Source: Lineus longissimus (Eukaryota > Nemertea > Pilidiophora > Heteronemertea > Lineidae). Taken from it: 64,000 bases of DNA. The position numbers and the translations under genes were made by a program. Where the stretch lies: positions 7,781,501 through 7,845,500 of the forward strand of contig NC_088325.1 of assembly GCF_910592395.1 (NCBI RefSeq). The letters are read 5' to 3'. Below the pieces are notes generated by a model. It was given only the letters and a program-made list of their open reading frames with translations. It was not told where the DNA came from and ran no database searches. Numbering within the stretch: position 1 is the first letter of the stretch; each line of letters starts with the position of its first letter. Of this stretch, positions 9,804 to 23,229 are shown piece after piece.

Positions 9804-12800
9804 GGTCGGCGATGGCGCTCGTCGCGACCGATCGCGCTCATTTTGGTTATACAGAGTCGAGATGTCCAATTGGACAAACTGAGACCGCAATTGTGAGATT
9901 CTGCTATGATAAGTTGTCATTCGACTAGCGATATTACACGACTGGCGATGACGTTCGGTCGGCGATGGCGCTCATCGCGACCGATCACGCTCATTTTGGT
10001 TATACAGAGTCGAGAAGAGCGATTGTACAAACTGAGACCGCAATCTGAGATTCTGCGATGATAAGTTGTCATTCGATAGCGATATTACACTACTGGCGAT
10101 GAAAGTCAGTCGGCGATAGCGTTCGTCGCGACTGATCACGCTCACTTTGGTTATGCAGATTCGAGATGACCAATTGGACAAACTGAGACCGCATTTTCGA
10201 GATTCTGCAATGGTAAGTTGTCACTCGACTAGCGATATTACACGACTGGCGATTATGGTCGGTCGGCGATGGCGCTCGTCGTGACCGATCGCGCTCATTT
10301 TCGTTATAAAGAGTCGAGATGCCCAATTGGACAAACTGAGACCGCAATTTCAAGATTCTGCGATGATAAGTTGTCATTCGACTAGTGATATTACGCGACT
10401 GGCGATGAAAATCGGTCGGTCTTCGATGGCGCTCGTCGCGACCGATCACGCTCATTTTGGTTATACAGAGTCGAGATGAGCGATTGGACAAACTGAGACC
10501 GCAATTTCAAGATTCTGCGATGATAAGTTGTCATTCAGCTAACGATATGAGACTACTGGCGATGACGGTCGGTCGGCGATGGCACTCGTCGCGACCGATC
10601 ACGTTCAATTTGGTTATACAGAGTCGAGATGACCAATTGGACAAACTGAGACTGCAATTTCCAGATTCTGCGATGATTAGTTGTCATTGGACTAGTGATA
10701 TTACGCGACTGGCGATGACGGTCGGTCTTTGATGGCGCTCGTCGCGACCGATCACGCTCATTTTGGTTATACAGAGTCGAGATGAGCGATTGGATTAACT
10801 GAGACCGCAATTTCGAGATTCTGCGATGATAAGTTGTCATTCGACTAGCGATATTACGCGACTGGCGATGACGGTCGGTCGGCGATGGCGCTTGTCGCGA
10901 TTGATCACGTTCATTTTGGTTATACAGAGTCAAGATGACCGATTGGAGAAACTGAGACCGCAATTTCGTGATTCTGCGTTAAGTTGTCATTCGACTAGCG
11001 ATATTACACGACTGGCGATGACGGTCGGTCGGCGATGGCGCTCATCGCGACCGATCATGCTCATTTTGGTTATACAGAGTCGAGATGACTGATTGGACAA
11101 ACTGAGACCGCAATCTGAGATTCTGCGATGATAAGTTGTCATACGATAGCGATACTACACTACAAGTGATGAAAGTTGGTTAGCGATGGCGCTCGTCGCG
11201 ACCGATCACACTCATTTTCCTAATACAGAGTCGAGATGACCGATCGGACAAATTGAGACCACAATTTCGATATTCTTTGATGATAAGTTGTCATTCAATA
11301 GCGATAATACACTACTGGCGATGAAAGTCGGTTGGCGATGGTGCTCGTCGCGACTGATCACGCTCATTTTGGTTATACAGAGTCGAGATGACCGATGGAC
11401 AAACTGAGACCGCATTTTAGAGATTCTGTGATGATAAGTTGTCACTCGACTAGAGATATTACACGACTGGCGATTATGGTCGGTCGGCGATGGCGCTCGT
11501 CGCGACCGATCGCGCTCATTTTGGTTATACAGAGTCGAGATGTCCAATTGGACAAACTGAGACCGCAATTTCGAGATTCTGCGATGATAAGTTATCGTTC
11601 GATAGCGATATTACACTCTGGCGATGAAAGTCGGTCGGCGATGGCGTTAGTCAGGACCGATTACGCTCATTTTGGTTATACAGAGTCGAGATGACCGATT
11701 CTGCGATGATAAGTTGTCATTCAATAGCAATATTACACTACTGGCGATGAAAGTCGGTCGTCGATGGCGCTCATCGCGACCGATCATGCTCATTTTGGTT
11801 ATACAGAGTCGAGATGACTGATTGGACAAACTGAGACCGCAATCTGAGATTCTGCGATGATAAGTTGTCATACGATAGCGATACTACACTACAAGTGATG
11901 AAAGTTGGTTAGCGATGGCGCTCGTCGCGACCGATCACACTCATTTTCCTAATACAGAGTCGAGATGACCGATCGGACAAATTGAGACCACAATTTCGAT
12001 ATTCTTTGATGATAAGTTGTCATTCAATAGCGATAATACACTACTGGCGATGAAAGTCGGTTGGCGATGGTGCTCGTCGCGACTGATCACGCTCATTTTG
12101 GTTATACAGAGTCGAGATGACCCATGGACAAACTTAGACCGCATTTTAGAGATTCTGTGATGATAAGTTGTCACTCGACTAGAGATATTACACGACTTGC
12201 GATTATGGTCGGTCGGCGATGGCGCTCGTCGCGACCGATCGCGCTCATTTTGGTTATACAGAGTCGAGATGTCCAATTGGACAAACTGAGACCGCAATTT
12301 CGAGATTCTGCGATGATAAGTTATCGTTCGATAGCGATATTACACTCTGGCGATGAAAGTCGGTCGGCGATGGCGTTAGTCAGGACCGATTACGCTCATT
12401 TTGGTTATACAGAGTCGAGATGACCGATTCTGCGATGATAAGTTGTCATACGATAGCTATACTAGCTATACAAGTGATGAAAGTTGGTTAGCGATGGCAC
12501 TCGTCGCGACCGATCACACTCATTTTCCTAATACAGAGTCGAGATGACCGATCGGACAAATTGAGACCACAATTTCGATATTATTTGATGATAAGTTGTC
12601 ATTCAATAGCGATAATACACTACTGGCGATGAAAGTCGGTTGGCGATGGTGCTCGTCGCGACTGATCACGCTCATTTTGGTTATACAGAGTCAAGATGAC
12701 CGATTGGACAAACTGAGACCGCAATTTCGAGATTCTGCGATGATAGTTGTCATTTGATAGCAATATTACACTACTAGCATGAAAGTCGGTCGGCGATGTC

Positions 12801-15527
12801 GCTCGTCGCGACCGATCACGCTCATTTTGGTTATACACAGTCAAGATGACCGATGGACAAACTGAGACCACAATTACGAGATTCTGCGATGATAAGTTGT
12901 CACTCGTCTAGAGATATTACACGACTGGCAATGACGGTCGGTCGGCGATGGCGCTCGTCGCGACCGATCACGCTCATTTTGGTTATACAGAGTCGAGATG
13001 AGCGATTGGACAAACTGAGACCGCAATTTCAAGATTCTGCGATGATAAGTTGTCATTCAGCTAACGATATGAGACTACTGGCGATGACGGTCGGTCGGCG
13101 ATGGCACTCGTCGCGACCGATCACGTTCAATTTGGTTATACAGAGTCGAGATGACCAATTGGACAAACTGAGACTGCAATTTCCAGATTCTGCGATGATT
13201 AGTTGTCATTGGACTAGTGATATTACGCGACTGGCGATGACGGTCGGTCTTTGATGGCGCTCGTCGCGACCGATCACGCTCATTTTGGTTATACAGAGTC
13301 GAGATGAGCGATTGGATTAACTGAGACCGCAATTTCGAGATTCTGCGATGATAAGTTGTCATTCGACTAGCGATATTACGCGACTGGCGATGACGGTCGG
13401 TCGGCGATGGCGCTTGTCGCGATTGATCACGTTCATTTTGGTTATACAGAGTCAAGATGACCGATTGGAGAAACTGAGACCGCAATTTCGTGATTCTGCG
13501 TTGATAAGTTGTCATTCGACTAGCGATATTACACGACTGGCGATGATGGTCGGTCGGCAATGGCGCTCATCGCGACCGATCATGCTCATTTTGGTTATAC
13601 AGAGTCGAGATGAGCGATTGGACAAACTGAGACCGCAATCTGAGATTCTGCGATGATAAGTTGTCATTCGATAGCGATATTACACTACTGGCGATGAAAG
13701 TCAGTCGGCGATGGCGTTCGTCGCGACCGATCACGCTCACTTTGGTTATGCAGATTTGAGATGACCGATTGGACAAACTGAGACCGCATTTTCGAGATTC
13801 TGTGATGATAAGTTGTCACTCGACTACAGATATTACACGACTGGCGATGACGGTCGGTCGGCGATGGCACTCGTCGCGACCGATCACGTTCATTTTGGTT
13901 ATACAGAGTCGAGATGAGCGATTAGACGAACTGAGACCGCAATTTTGAGATTCTGCAATGAGAAGTTGTCATTCAACTAACGATAGAAGACTACTGGCGA
14001 TGTCGGTCGGTCGGCGATGGCGCTCGTCGCGACCGATCACGCTCATTTTGGTTATACAGAGTCGAGATGCCCGATTGGACAAACTGAGACTGCAATTACG
14101 TGATACTGGGATGAGAAGTTGTCTTTCGATAGCAATATTACACTACTGGCGAAGGAAGTCGGTCGGCGATGGCGCTCATCGCGACCGATCACGCTCATTC
14201 TGGTTATACAGAGTCAAGATGACTGATGGACAAACTGAGACTACATTTTCGAGAATCTGTGATGATAAGGTGTCACTTGGCTAGAGATATTACATGACTG
14301 GCGATGACGGTTGGTCGGCAATGGCCCTTGTCGCGACCGATCGCGCTCATTTTGGTTATACAGAGTCGAGACGACCGATGGACAAGCTGAGACCACATTT
14401 TCGAGATTCTGTGATGATAAGTTGTCACTCTACTAACAATATAAGACTACTGGCGATGATTGTCAGTCGGCAATGGCGCTTGTCGTGATCGATCAAGCTA
14501 ATTTTGGTTTTTCAGAGTCGAGATGCCCAAATGGACAAACTGAGACCACAATTTCGAGATTCTGCAATGATAAGTTATCGTTCGATAGCGATATTACACT
14601 CTGGCGATGAAAGTCGGTCGGCGATGGCGTTAGTCAGGACCGATTACGCTCATTTTGGTTATACAGAGTCGAGATGACCGATTGGACAAACTGAGACTGC
14701 AATTACGTGATACTGCGATGAGAAGTTGTCTTTCGATAGCAATATTACACTACTGGCGAAGGAAGTCGGTCGGCGATGGCGCTCATCGCGACCGATCACG
14801 CTCATTCTGGTTATACAGACTCAAGATGACTGATGGACAAACTGAGACTACATTTTCGAGAATCTGTGATGATAAGGTGTCACTTGGCTAGAGATATTAC
14901 ATGACTGGCGATGACGGTTGGTCGGCGATGGCCCTTGTCGCGACCGATCGCGCTCATTTTGGTTATACAGAGTCGAGACGACCGATGGACAAGCTGAGAC
15001 CACATTTTCGAGATTCTGTGATGATAAGTTGTCACTCTACTAACAATATAAGACTACTGGCGATGATTGTCAGTCGGCAATGGCGCTTGTCGTGATCGAT
15101 CAAGCTAATTTTGGTTTTTCAGAGTCGAGATGCCCAAATGGACAAACTGAGACCACAATTTCGAGATTCTGCAATGATAAGTTGTCATACGATAGCGATA
15201 CTACACTACAAGTGATGAAAGTTGGTTAGCGATGGCGCTCGTCGCGACCGATCACACTCATTTTCCTAATACAGAGTCGAGATGACCGATCGGACAAATT
15301 GAGACCACAATTTCGATATTCTTTGATGATAAGTTGTCATTCAATAGCGATAATACACTACTGGCGATGAAAGTCGGTTGGCGATGGTGCTCGTCGCGAC
15401 TGATCACGCTCATTTTGGTTATACAGAGTCGAGATGACCGATGGACAAACTGAGACCGCATTTTAGAGATTCTGTGATGATAAGTTGTCACTCGACTAGA
15501 GATATTACACGACTGGCGATTATGGTC
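9804..15527 (+). repeat. HOR unit 2: canonical 38-mer, 5,724 bp
   Basis: This is the cleanest higher-order unit. It has 38 monomers between landmark monomers at 9,804 and 15,528. The next unit follows the same order at a displacement of exactly 5,724 bp up to 20,406, with only scattered substitutions. Internally it contains two copies of a 729-bp 5-mer block (starting about 11,033 and 11,762) and a 607-bp 4-mer block duplicated near 14,045-15,180. It also contains two 29-bp-deleted monomers and one TAGCTATAC marker at 12,454. Other units are described here as gains or losses relative to it. Confidence 0.9.
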
Positions 15528-18500
15528 GGTCGGCGATGGCGCTCGTCGCGACCGATCGCGCTCATTTTGGTTATACAGAGTCGAGATGTCCAATTGGACA
15601 AACTGAGACCGCAATTGTGAGATTCTGCTATGATAAGTTGTCATTCGACTAGCGATATTACACGACTGGCGATGACGTTCGGTCGGCGATGGCGCTCATC
15701 GCGACCGATCACGCTCATTTTGGTTATACAGAGTCGAGAAGAGCGATTGGACAAACTGAGACCGCAATCTGAGATTCTGCGATGATAAGTTGTCATTCGA
15801 TAGCGATATTACACTACTGGCGATGAAAGTCAGTCGGCGATAGCGTTCGTCGCGACTGATCACGCTCACTTTGGTTATGCAGATTCGAGATGACCAATTG
15901 GACAAACTGAGACCGCATTTTCGAGATTCTGCAATGGTAAGTTGTCACTCGACTAGCGATATTACACGACTGGCGATTATGGTCGGTCGGCGATGGCGCT
16001 CGTCGTGACCGATCGCGCTCATTTTCGTTATAAAGAGTCGAGATGCCCAATTGGACAAACTGAGACCGCAATTTCAAGATTCTGCGATGATAAGTTGTCA
16101 TTCGACTAGTGATATTACGCGACTGGCGATGAAAATCGGTCGGTCTTCGATGGCGCTCGTCGCGACCGATCACGCTCATTTTGGTTATACAGAGTCGAGA
16201 TGAGCGATTGGACAAACTGAGACCGCAATTTCAAGATTCTGCCATGATAAGTTGTCATTCAGCTAACGATATGAGACTACTGGCGATGACGGTCGGTCGG
16301 CGATGGCACTCGTCGCGACCGATCACGTTCAATTTGGTTATACAGAGTCGAGATGACCAATTGGACAAACTGAGACTGCAATTTCCAGATTCTGCGATGA
16401 TTAGTTGTCATTGGACTAGTGATATTACGCGACTGGCGATGACGGTCGGTCTTTGATGGCGCTCGTCGCGACCGATCACGCTCATTTTGGTTATACAGAG
16501 TCGAGATGAGCGATTGGATTAACTGAGACCGCAATTTCGAGATTCTGCGATGATAAGTTGTCATTCGACTAGCGATATTACGCGACTGGCGATGACGGTC
16601 GGTCGGCGATGGCGCTTGTCGCCATTGATCACGTTCATTTTGGTTATACAGAGTCAAGATGACCGATTGGAGAAACTGAGACCGCAATTTCGTGATTCTG
16701 CGTTAAGTTGTCATTCGACTAGCGATATTACACGACTGGCGATGACGGTCGGTCGGCGATGGCGCTCATCGCGACCGATCATGCTCATTTTGGTTATACA
16801 GAGTCGAGATGACTGATTGGACAAACTGAGACCGCAATCTGAGATTCTGCGATGATAAGTTGTCATACGATAGCGATACTACACTACAAGTGATGAAAGT
16901 TGGTTAGCGATGGCGCTCGTCGCGACCGATCACACTCATTTTCCTAATACAGAGTCGAGATGACCGATCGGACAAATTGAGACCACAATTTCGATATTCT
17001 TTGATGATAAGTTGTCATTCAATAGCGATAATACACTACTGGCGATGAAAGTCGGTTGGCGATGGTGCTCGTCGCGACTGATCACGCTCATTTTGGTTAT
17101 ACAGAGTCGAGATGACCGATGGACAAACTGAGACCGCATTTTAGAGATTCTGTGATGATAAGTTGTCACTCGACTAGAGATATTACACGACTGGCGATTA
17201 TGGTCGGTCGGCGATGGCGCTCGTCGCGACCGATCGCGCTCATTTTGGTTATACAGAGTCGAGATGTCCAATTGGTCAAACTGAGACCGCAATTTCGAGA
17301 TTCTGCGATGATAAGTTATCGTTCGATAGCGATATTACACTCTGGCGATGAAAGTCGGTCGGCGATGGCGTTAGTCAGGACCGATTACGCTCATTTTGGT
17401 TATACAGAGTCGAGATGACCGATTCTGCGATGATAAGTTGTCATTCAATAGCAATATTACACTACTGGCGATGAAAGTCGGTCGTCGATGTCGCTCATCG
17501 CGACCGATCATGCTCATTTTGGTTATACAGAGTCGAGATGACTGATTGGACAAACTGAGACCGCAATCTGAGATTCTGCGATGATAAGTTGTCATACGAT
17601 AGCGATACTACACTACAAGTGATGAAAGTTGGTTAGCGATGGCGCTCGTCGCGACCGATCACACTCATTTTCCTAATACAGAGTCGAGATGACCGATCGG
17701 ACAAATTGAGACCACAATTTCGATATTCTTTGATGATAAGTTGTCATTCAATAGCGATAATACACTACTGGCGATGAAAGTCGGTTGGCGATGGTGCTCG
17801 TCGCGACTGATCACGCTCATTTTGGTTATACAGAGTCGAGATGACCGATGGACAAACTGAGACCGCATTTTAGAGATTCTGTGATGATAAGTTGTCACTC
17901 GACTAGAGATATTACACGACTTGCGATTATGGTCGGTCGGCGATGGCGCTCGTCGCGACCGATCGCGCTCATTTTGGTTATACAGAGTCGAGATGTCCAA
18001 TTGGACAAACTGAGACCGCAATTTCGAGATTCTGCGATGATAAGTTATCGTTCGATAGCGATATTACACTCTGGCGATGAAAGTCGGTCGGCGATGGCGT
18101 TAGTCAGGACCGATTACGCTCATTTTGGTTATACAGAGTCGAGATGACCGATTCTGCGATGATAAGTTGTCATACGATAGCTATACTAGCTATACAAGTG
18201 ATGAAAGTTGGTTAGCGATGGCACTCGTCGCGACCGATCACACTCATTTTCCTAATACAGAGTCGAGATGACCGATCGGACAAATTGAGACCACAATTTC
18301 GATATTATTTGATGATAAGTTGTCATTCAATAGCGATAATACACTACTGGCGATGAAAGTCGGTTGGCGATGGTGCTCGTCGCGACTGATCACGCTCATT
18401 TTGGTTATACAGAGTCAAGATGACCGATTGGACAAACTGAGACCGCAATTTCGAGATTCTGCGATGATAGTTGTCATTTGATAGCAATATTACACTACTA

Positions 18501-21500
18501 GCATGAAAGTCGGTCGGCGATGTCGCTCGTCGCGACCGATCACGCTCATTTTGGTTATACACAGTCAAGATGACCGATGGACAAACTGAGACCACAATTA
18601 CGAGATTCTGCGATGATAAGTTGTCACTCGTCTAGAGATATTACACGACTGGCAATGACGGTCGGTCGGCGATGGCGCTCGTCGCGACCGATCACGCTCA
18701 TTTTGGTTATACAGAGTCGAGATGAGCGATTGGACAAACTGAGACCGCAATTTCAAGATTCTGCGATGATAAGTTGTCATTCAGCTAACGATATGAGACT
18801 ACTGGCGATGACGGTCGGTCGGCGATGGCACTCGTCGCGACCGATCACGTTCAATTTGGTTATACAGAGTCGAGATGACCAATTGGACAAACTGAGACTG
18901 CAATTTCCAGATTCTGCGATGATTAGTTGTCATTGGACTAGTGATATTACGCGACTGGCGATGACGGTCGGTCTTTGATGGCGCTCGTCGCGACCGATCA
19001 CGCTCATTTTGGTTATACAGAGTCGAGATGAGCGATTGGATTAACTGAGACCGCAATTTCGAGATTCTGCGATGATAAGTTGTCATTCGACTAGCGATAT
19101 TACGCGACTGGCGATGACGGTCGGTCGGCGATGGCGCTTGTCGCGATTGATCACGTTCATTTTGGTTATACAGAGTCAAGATGACCGATTGGAGAAACTG
19201 AGACCGCAATTTCGTGATTCTGCGTTGATAAGTTGTCATTCGACTAGCGATATTACACGACTGGCGATGACGGTCGGTCGGCGATGGCGCTCATCGCGAC
19301 CGATCATGCTCATTTTGGTTATACAGAGTCGAGATGAGCGATTGGACAAACTGAGACCGCAATCTGAGATTCTGCGATGATAAGTTGTCATTCGATAGTG
19401 ATATTACACTACTGGCGATGAAAGTCAGTCGGCGATGGCGTTCGTCGCGACCGATCACGCTCACTTTGGTTATGCAGATTTGAGATGACCGATTGGACAA
19501 ACTGAGACCGCATTTTCGAGATTCTGTGATGATAAGTTGTCACTCGACTACAGATATTACACGACTGGCGATGACGGTCGGTCGGCGATGGCACTCGTCG
19601 CGACCGATCACGTTCATTTTGGTTATACAGAGTCGAGATGAGCGATTAGACGAACTGAGACCGCAATTTTGAGATTCTGCAATGAGAAGTTGTCATTCAA
19701 CTAACGATAGAAGACGACTGGCGATGTGGGTCGGTCGGCGATGGCGCTCGTCGCGACCGATCACGCTCATTTTGGTTATACAGAGTCGAGATGCCCGATT
19801 GGACAAACTGAGACTGCAATTACGTGATACTGCGATGAGAAGTTGTCTTTCGATAGCAATATTACACTACTGGCGAAGGAAGTCGGTCGGCGATGGCGCT
19901 CATCGCGACCGATCACGCTCATTCTGGTTATACAGAGTCAAGATGACTGATGGACAAACTGAGACTACATTTTCGAGAATCTGTGATGATAAGGTGTCAC
20001 TTGGCTAGAGATATTACATGACTGGCGATGACGGTTGGTCGGCAATGGCCCTTGTCGCGACCGATCGCGCTCATTTTGGTTATACAGAGTCGAGACGACC
20101 GATGGACAAGCTGAGACCACATTTTCGAGATTCTGTGATGATAAGTTGTCACTCTACTAACAATATAAGACTACTGGCGATGATTGTCAGTCGGCAATGG
20201 CGCTTGTCGTGATCGATCAAGCTAATTTTGGTTTTTCAGAGTCGAGATGCCCAAATGGACAAACTGAGACCACAATTTCGAGATTCTGCAATGATAAGTT
20301 ATCGTTCGATAGCGATATTACACTCTGGCGATGAAAGTCGGTCGGCGATGGCGTTAGTCAGGACCGATTACGCTCATTTTGGTTATACAGAGTCGAGATG
20401 ACCGATGGACAAACTGAGACCGCAATTGTGAGATTCTGCTATGATAAGTTGTCATTCGATAGCGATATTACACTACTAGCATGAAAGTCGTTCGGCGATG
20501 GCGCTCGTCGCGACTGATCACGCTCATTTTGGTTATACAGAGTCAAGATGACCGATGGACAAACTGAGACCGCATTTTCGAGATTCTCTGATGATAAGTT
20601 GTCACTCGACTAGAGATATTACATGACTGGCGATGACAGTCGGTCAGCAATGGCGCTCGTCGCGACCGATCACGTTCATTTTGGTTATACAGAGTCAAGA
20701 TGACCGATTGGACAAACTGAGACCGGAATTTCAAGATTCTGCGATGATAAGTTGTCATTCAACTAACGATATGAGACTACTGGCGATGACGGTCGGTCGG
20801 CGATGGCACTCGTCGCGACCGATCATGTTCATTTTGGTTATACAGAGTCGAGATGACCAATTGGACAAACTGAGACTGCAATTTCCAGATTCTGCGATGA
20901 TTAGTTGTCATTGGACTAGTGATATTACGCGACTGGCGATGACGGTCGGTCTTTGATGGCGCTCGTCGCGACCGATCACGCTCATTTTGGTTATACAGAG
21001 TCGAGATGAGCGATTGGATTAACTGAGACCGCAATTTCGAGATTCTGCGATGATAAGTTGTCATTCGACTAGCGGTATTACGCGACTGGCGATGACGGTC
21101 GGTCGGCGATGGCGCTTGTCGCGATTGATCACGTTCATTTTGGTTATACAGAGTCAAGATGACCGATTGGAGAAACTGAGACCGCAATTTCGTGATTCTG
21201 CGTTGATAAGTTGTCATTCGACTAGCGATATTACACGACTGGCGATGACGGTCGGTCGGCGATGGCGCTCATCGCGACCGATCACGCTCATTTTGGTTAT
21301 ACAGAGTCGAGATGAGCGATTGGACAAACTGAGACCGCAATCTGAGATTCTGCGATGATAAGTTGTCATTCGATAGCGATATTACACTACTGGCGATGAA
21401 AGTCAGTCGGCGATGGCGTTCGTCGCGACCGATCACGCTCACTTTGGTTATGCAGATTCGAGATGACCAATTGGACAAACTGAGACCGCATTTTCGAGAT

Positions 21501-23229
21501 TCTGTGATGATAAGTTGTCACTCGACTACAGATATTACACGACTGGCGATGACGGTCGGTCGGCGATGGCGCTCGTCGCGACCGATCACGTTCATTTTGG
21601 TTATACAGAGTCGAGATGAGCGATTAGACGAACTGAGACCGCAATTTTGAGATTCTGCAATGAGAAGTTGTCATTCAACTAACGATAGAAGACTACTGGC
21701 GATGTCGGTCGGTCGGCGATGGCGCTCGTCGCGACCGATCACGCTCATTTTGGTTATACAGAGTCGAGATGCCCGATTGGACAAACTGAGACTGCAATTA
21801 CGTGATACTGGGATGAGAAGTTGTCTTTCGATAGCAATATTACACTACTGGCGAAGGAAGTCGGTCGGCGATGGCGCTCATCGCGACCGATCACGCTCAT
21901 TCTGGTTATACAGAGTCAAGATGACTGATGGACAAACTGAGACTACATTTTCGAGAATCTGTGATGATAAGGTGTCACTTGGCTAGAGATATTACATGAC
22001 TGGCGATGACGGTTGGTCGGCAATGGCCCTTGTCGCGACCGATCGCGCTCATTTTGGTTATACAGAGTCGAGACGACCGATGGACAAGCTGAGACCACAT
22101 TTTCGAGATTCTGTGATGATAAGTTGTCACTCTACTAACAATATAAGACTACTGGCGATGATTGTCAGTCGGCAATGGCGCTTGTCGTGATCGATCAAGC
22201 TAATTTTGGTTTTTCAGAGTCGAGATGCCCAAATGGACAAACTGAGACCACAATTTCGAGATTCTGCAATGATAAGTTATCGTTCGATAGCGATATTACA
22301 CTCTGGCGATGAAAGTCGGTCGGCGATGGCGTTAGTCAGGACCGATTACGCTCATTTTGGTTATACAGAGTCGAGATGACCGATTGGACAAACTGAGACT
22401 GCAATTACGTGATACTGCGATGAGAAGTTGTCTTTCGATAGCAATATTACACTACTGGCGAAGGAAGTCGGTCGGCGATGGCGCTCATCGCGACCGATCA
22501 CGCTCATTCTGGTTATACAGACTCAAGATGACTGATGGACAAACTGAGACTACATTTTCGAGAATCTGTGATGATAAGGTGTCACTTGGCTAGAGATATT
22601 ACATGACTGGCGATGACGGTTGGTCGGCGATGGCCCTTGTCGCGACCGATCGCGCTCATTTTGGTTATACAGAGTCGAGACGACCGATGGACAAGCTGAG
22701 ACCACATTTTCGAGATTCTGTGATGATAAGTTGTAACTCTACTAACAATATAAGACTACTGGCGATGATTGTCAGTCGGCAATGGCGCTTGTCGTGATCG
22801 ATCAAGCTAATTTTGGTTTTTCAGAGTCGAGATGCCCAAATGGACAAACTGAGACCACAATTTCGAGATTCTGCAATGATAAGTTGTCATACGATAGCGA
22901 TACTACACTACAAGTGATGAAAGTTGGTTAGCGATGGCGCTCGTCGCGACCGATCACACTCATTTTCCTAATACAGAGTCGAGATGACCGATCGGACAAA
23001 TTGAGACCACAATTTCGATATTCTTTGATGATAAGTTGTCATTCAATAGCGATAATACACTACTGGCGATGAAAGTCGGTTGGCGATGGTGCTCGTCGCG
23101 ACTGATCACGCTCATTTTGGTTATACAGAGTCGAGATGACCGATGGACAAACTGAGACCGCATTTTAGAGATTCTGTGATGATAAGTTGTCACTCGACTA
23201 GAGATATTACACGACTGGCGATTATGGTC
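15528..23229 (+). repeat. HOR unit 3: 51-mer, 7,702 bp (38-mer plus 13 monomers)
   Basis: The unit follows unit 2 at +5,724 up to 20,406. It then inserts 1,978 bp (13 monomers) and resumes the unit-2 order at +7,702. The insertion is a partial re-copy of the preceding 2 kb: features at 18,799, 19,072, 19,682 and 20,018 recur 1,978 bp later at 20,777, 21,050, 21,660 and 21,996. A second unit of exactly 7,702 bp lies at 37,902-45,603 as part of a larger duplication. Confidence 0.9.
18429..22384 (+). repeat. 1,978-bp direct duplication (13 monomers)
   Basis: Two adjacent segments (18,429-20,406 and 20,407-22,384) share monomer order at a 1,978-bp displacement. The match is strong from about 20,760 to 22,384. 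The first few hundred bases of the second copy (20,407-20,760) are a different monomer mix with variants such as GTCGTTCGGCGATGG and CTCTGATGAT. The right edge is sharp: the copies separate after ACCGAT, at G20,407 against T22,385. Confidence 0.8.
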
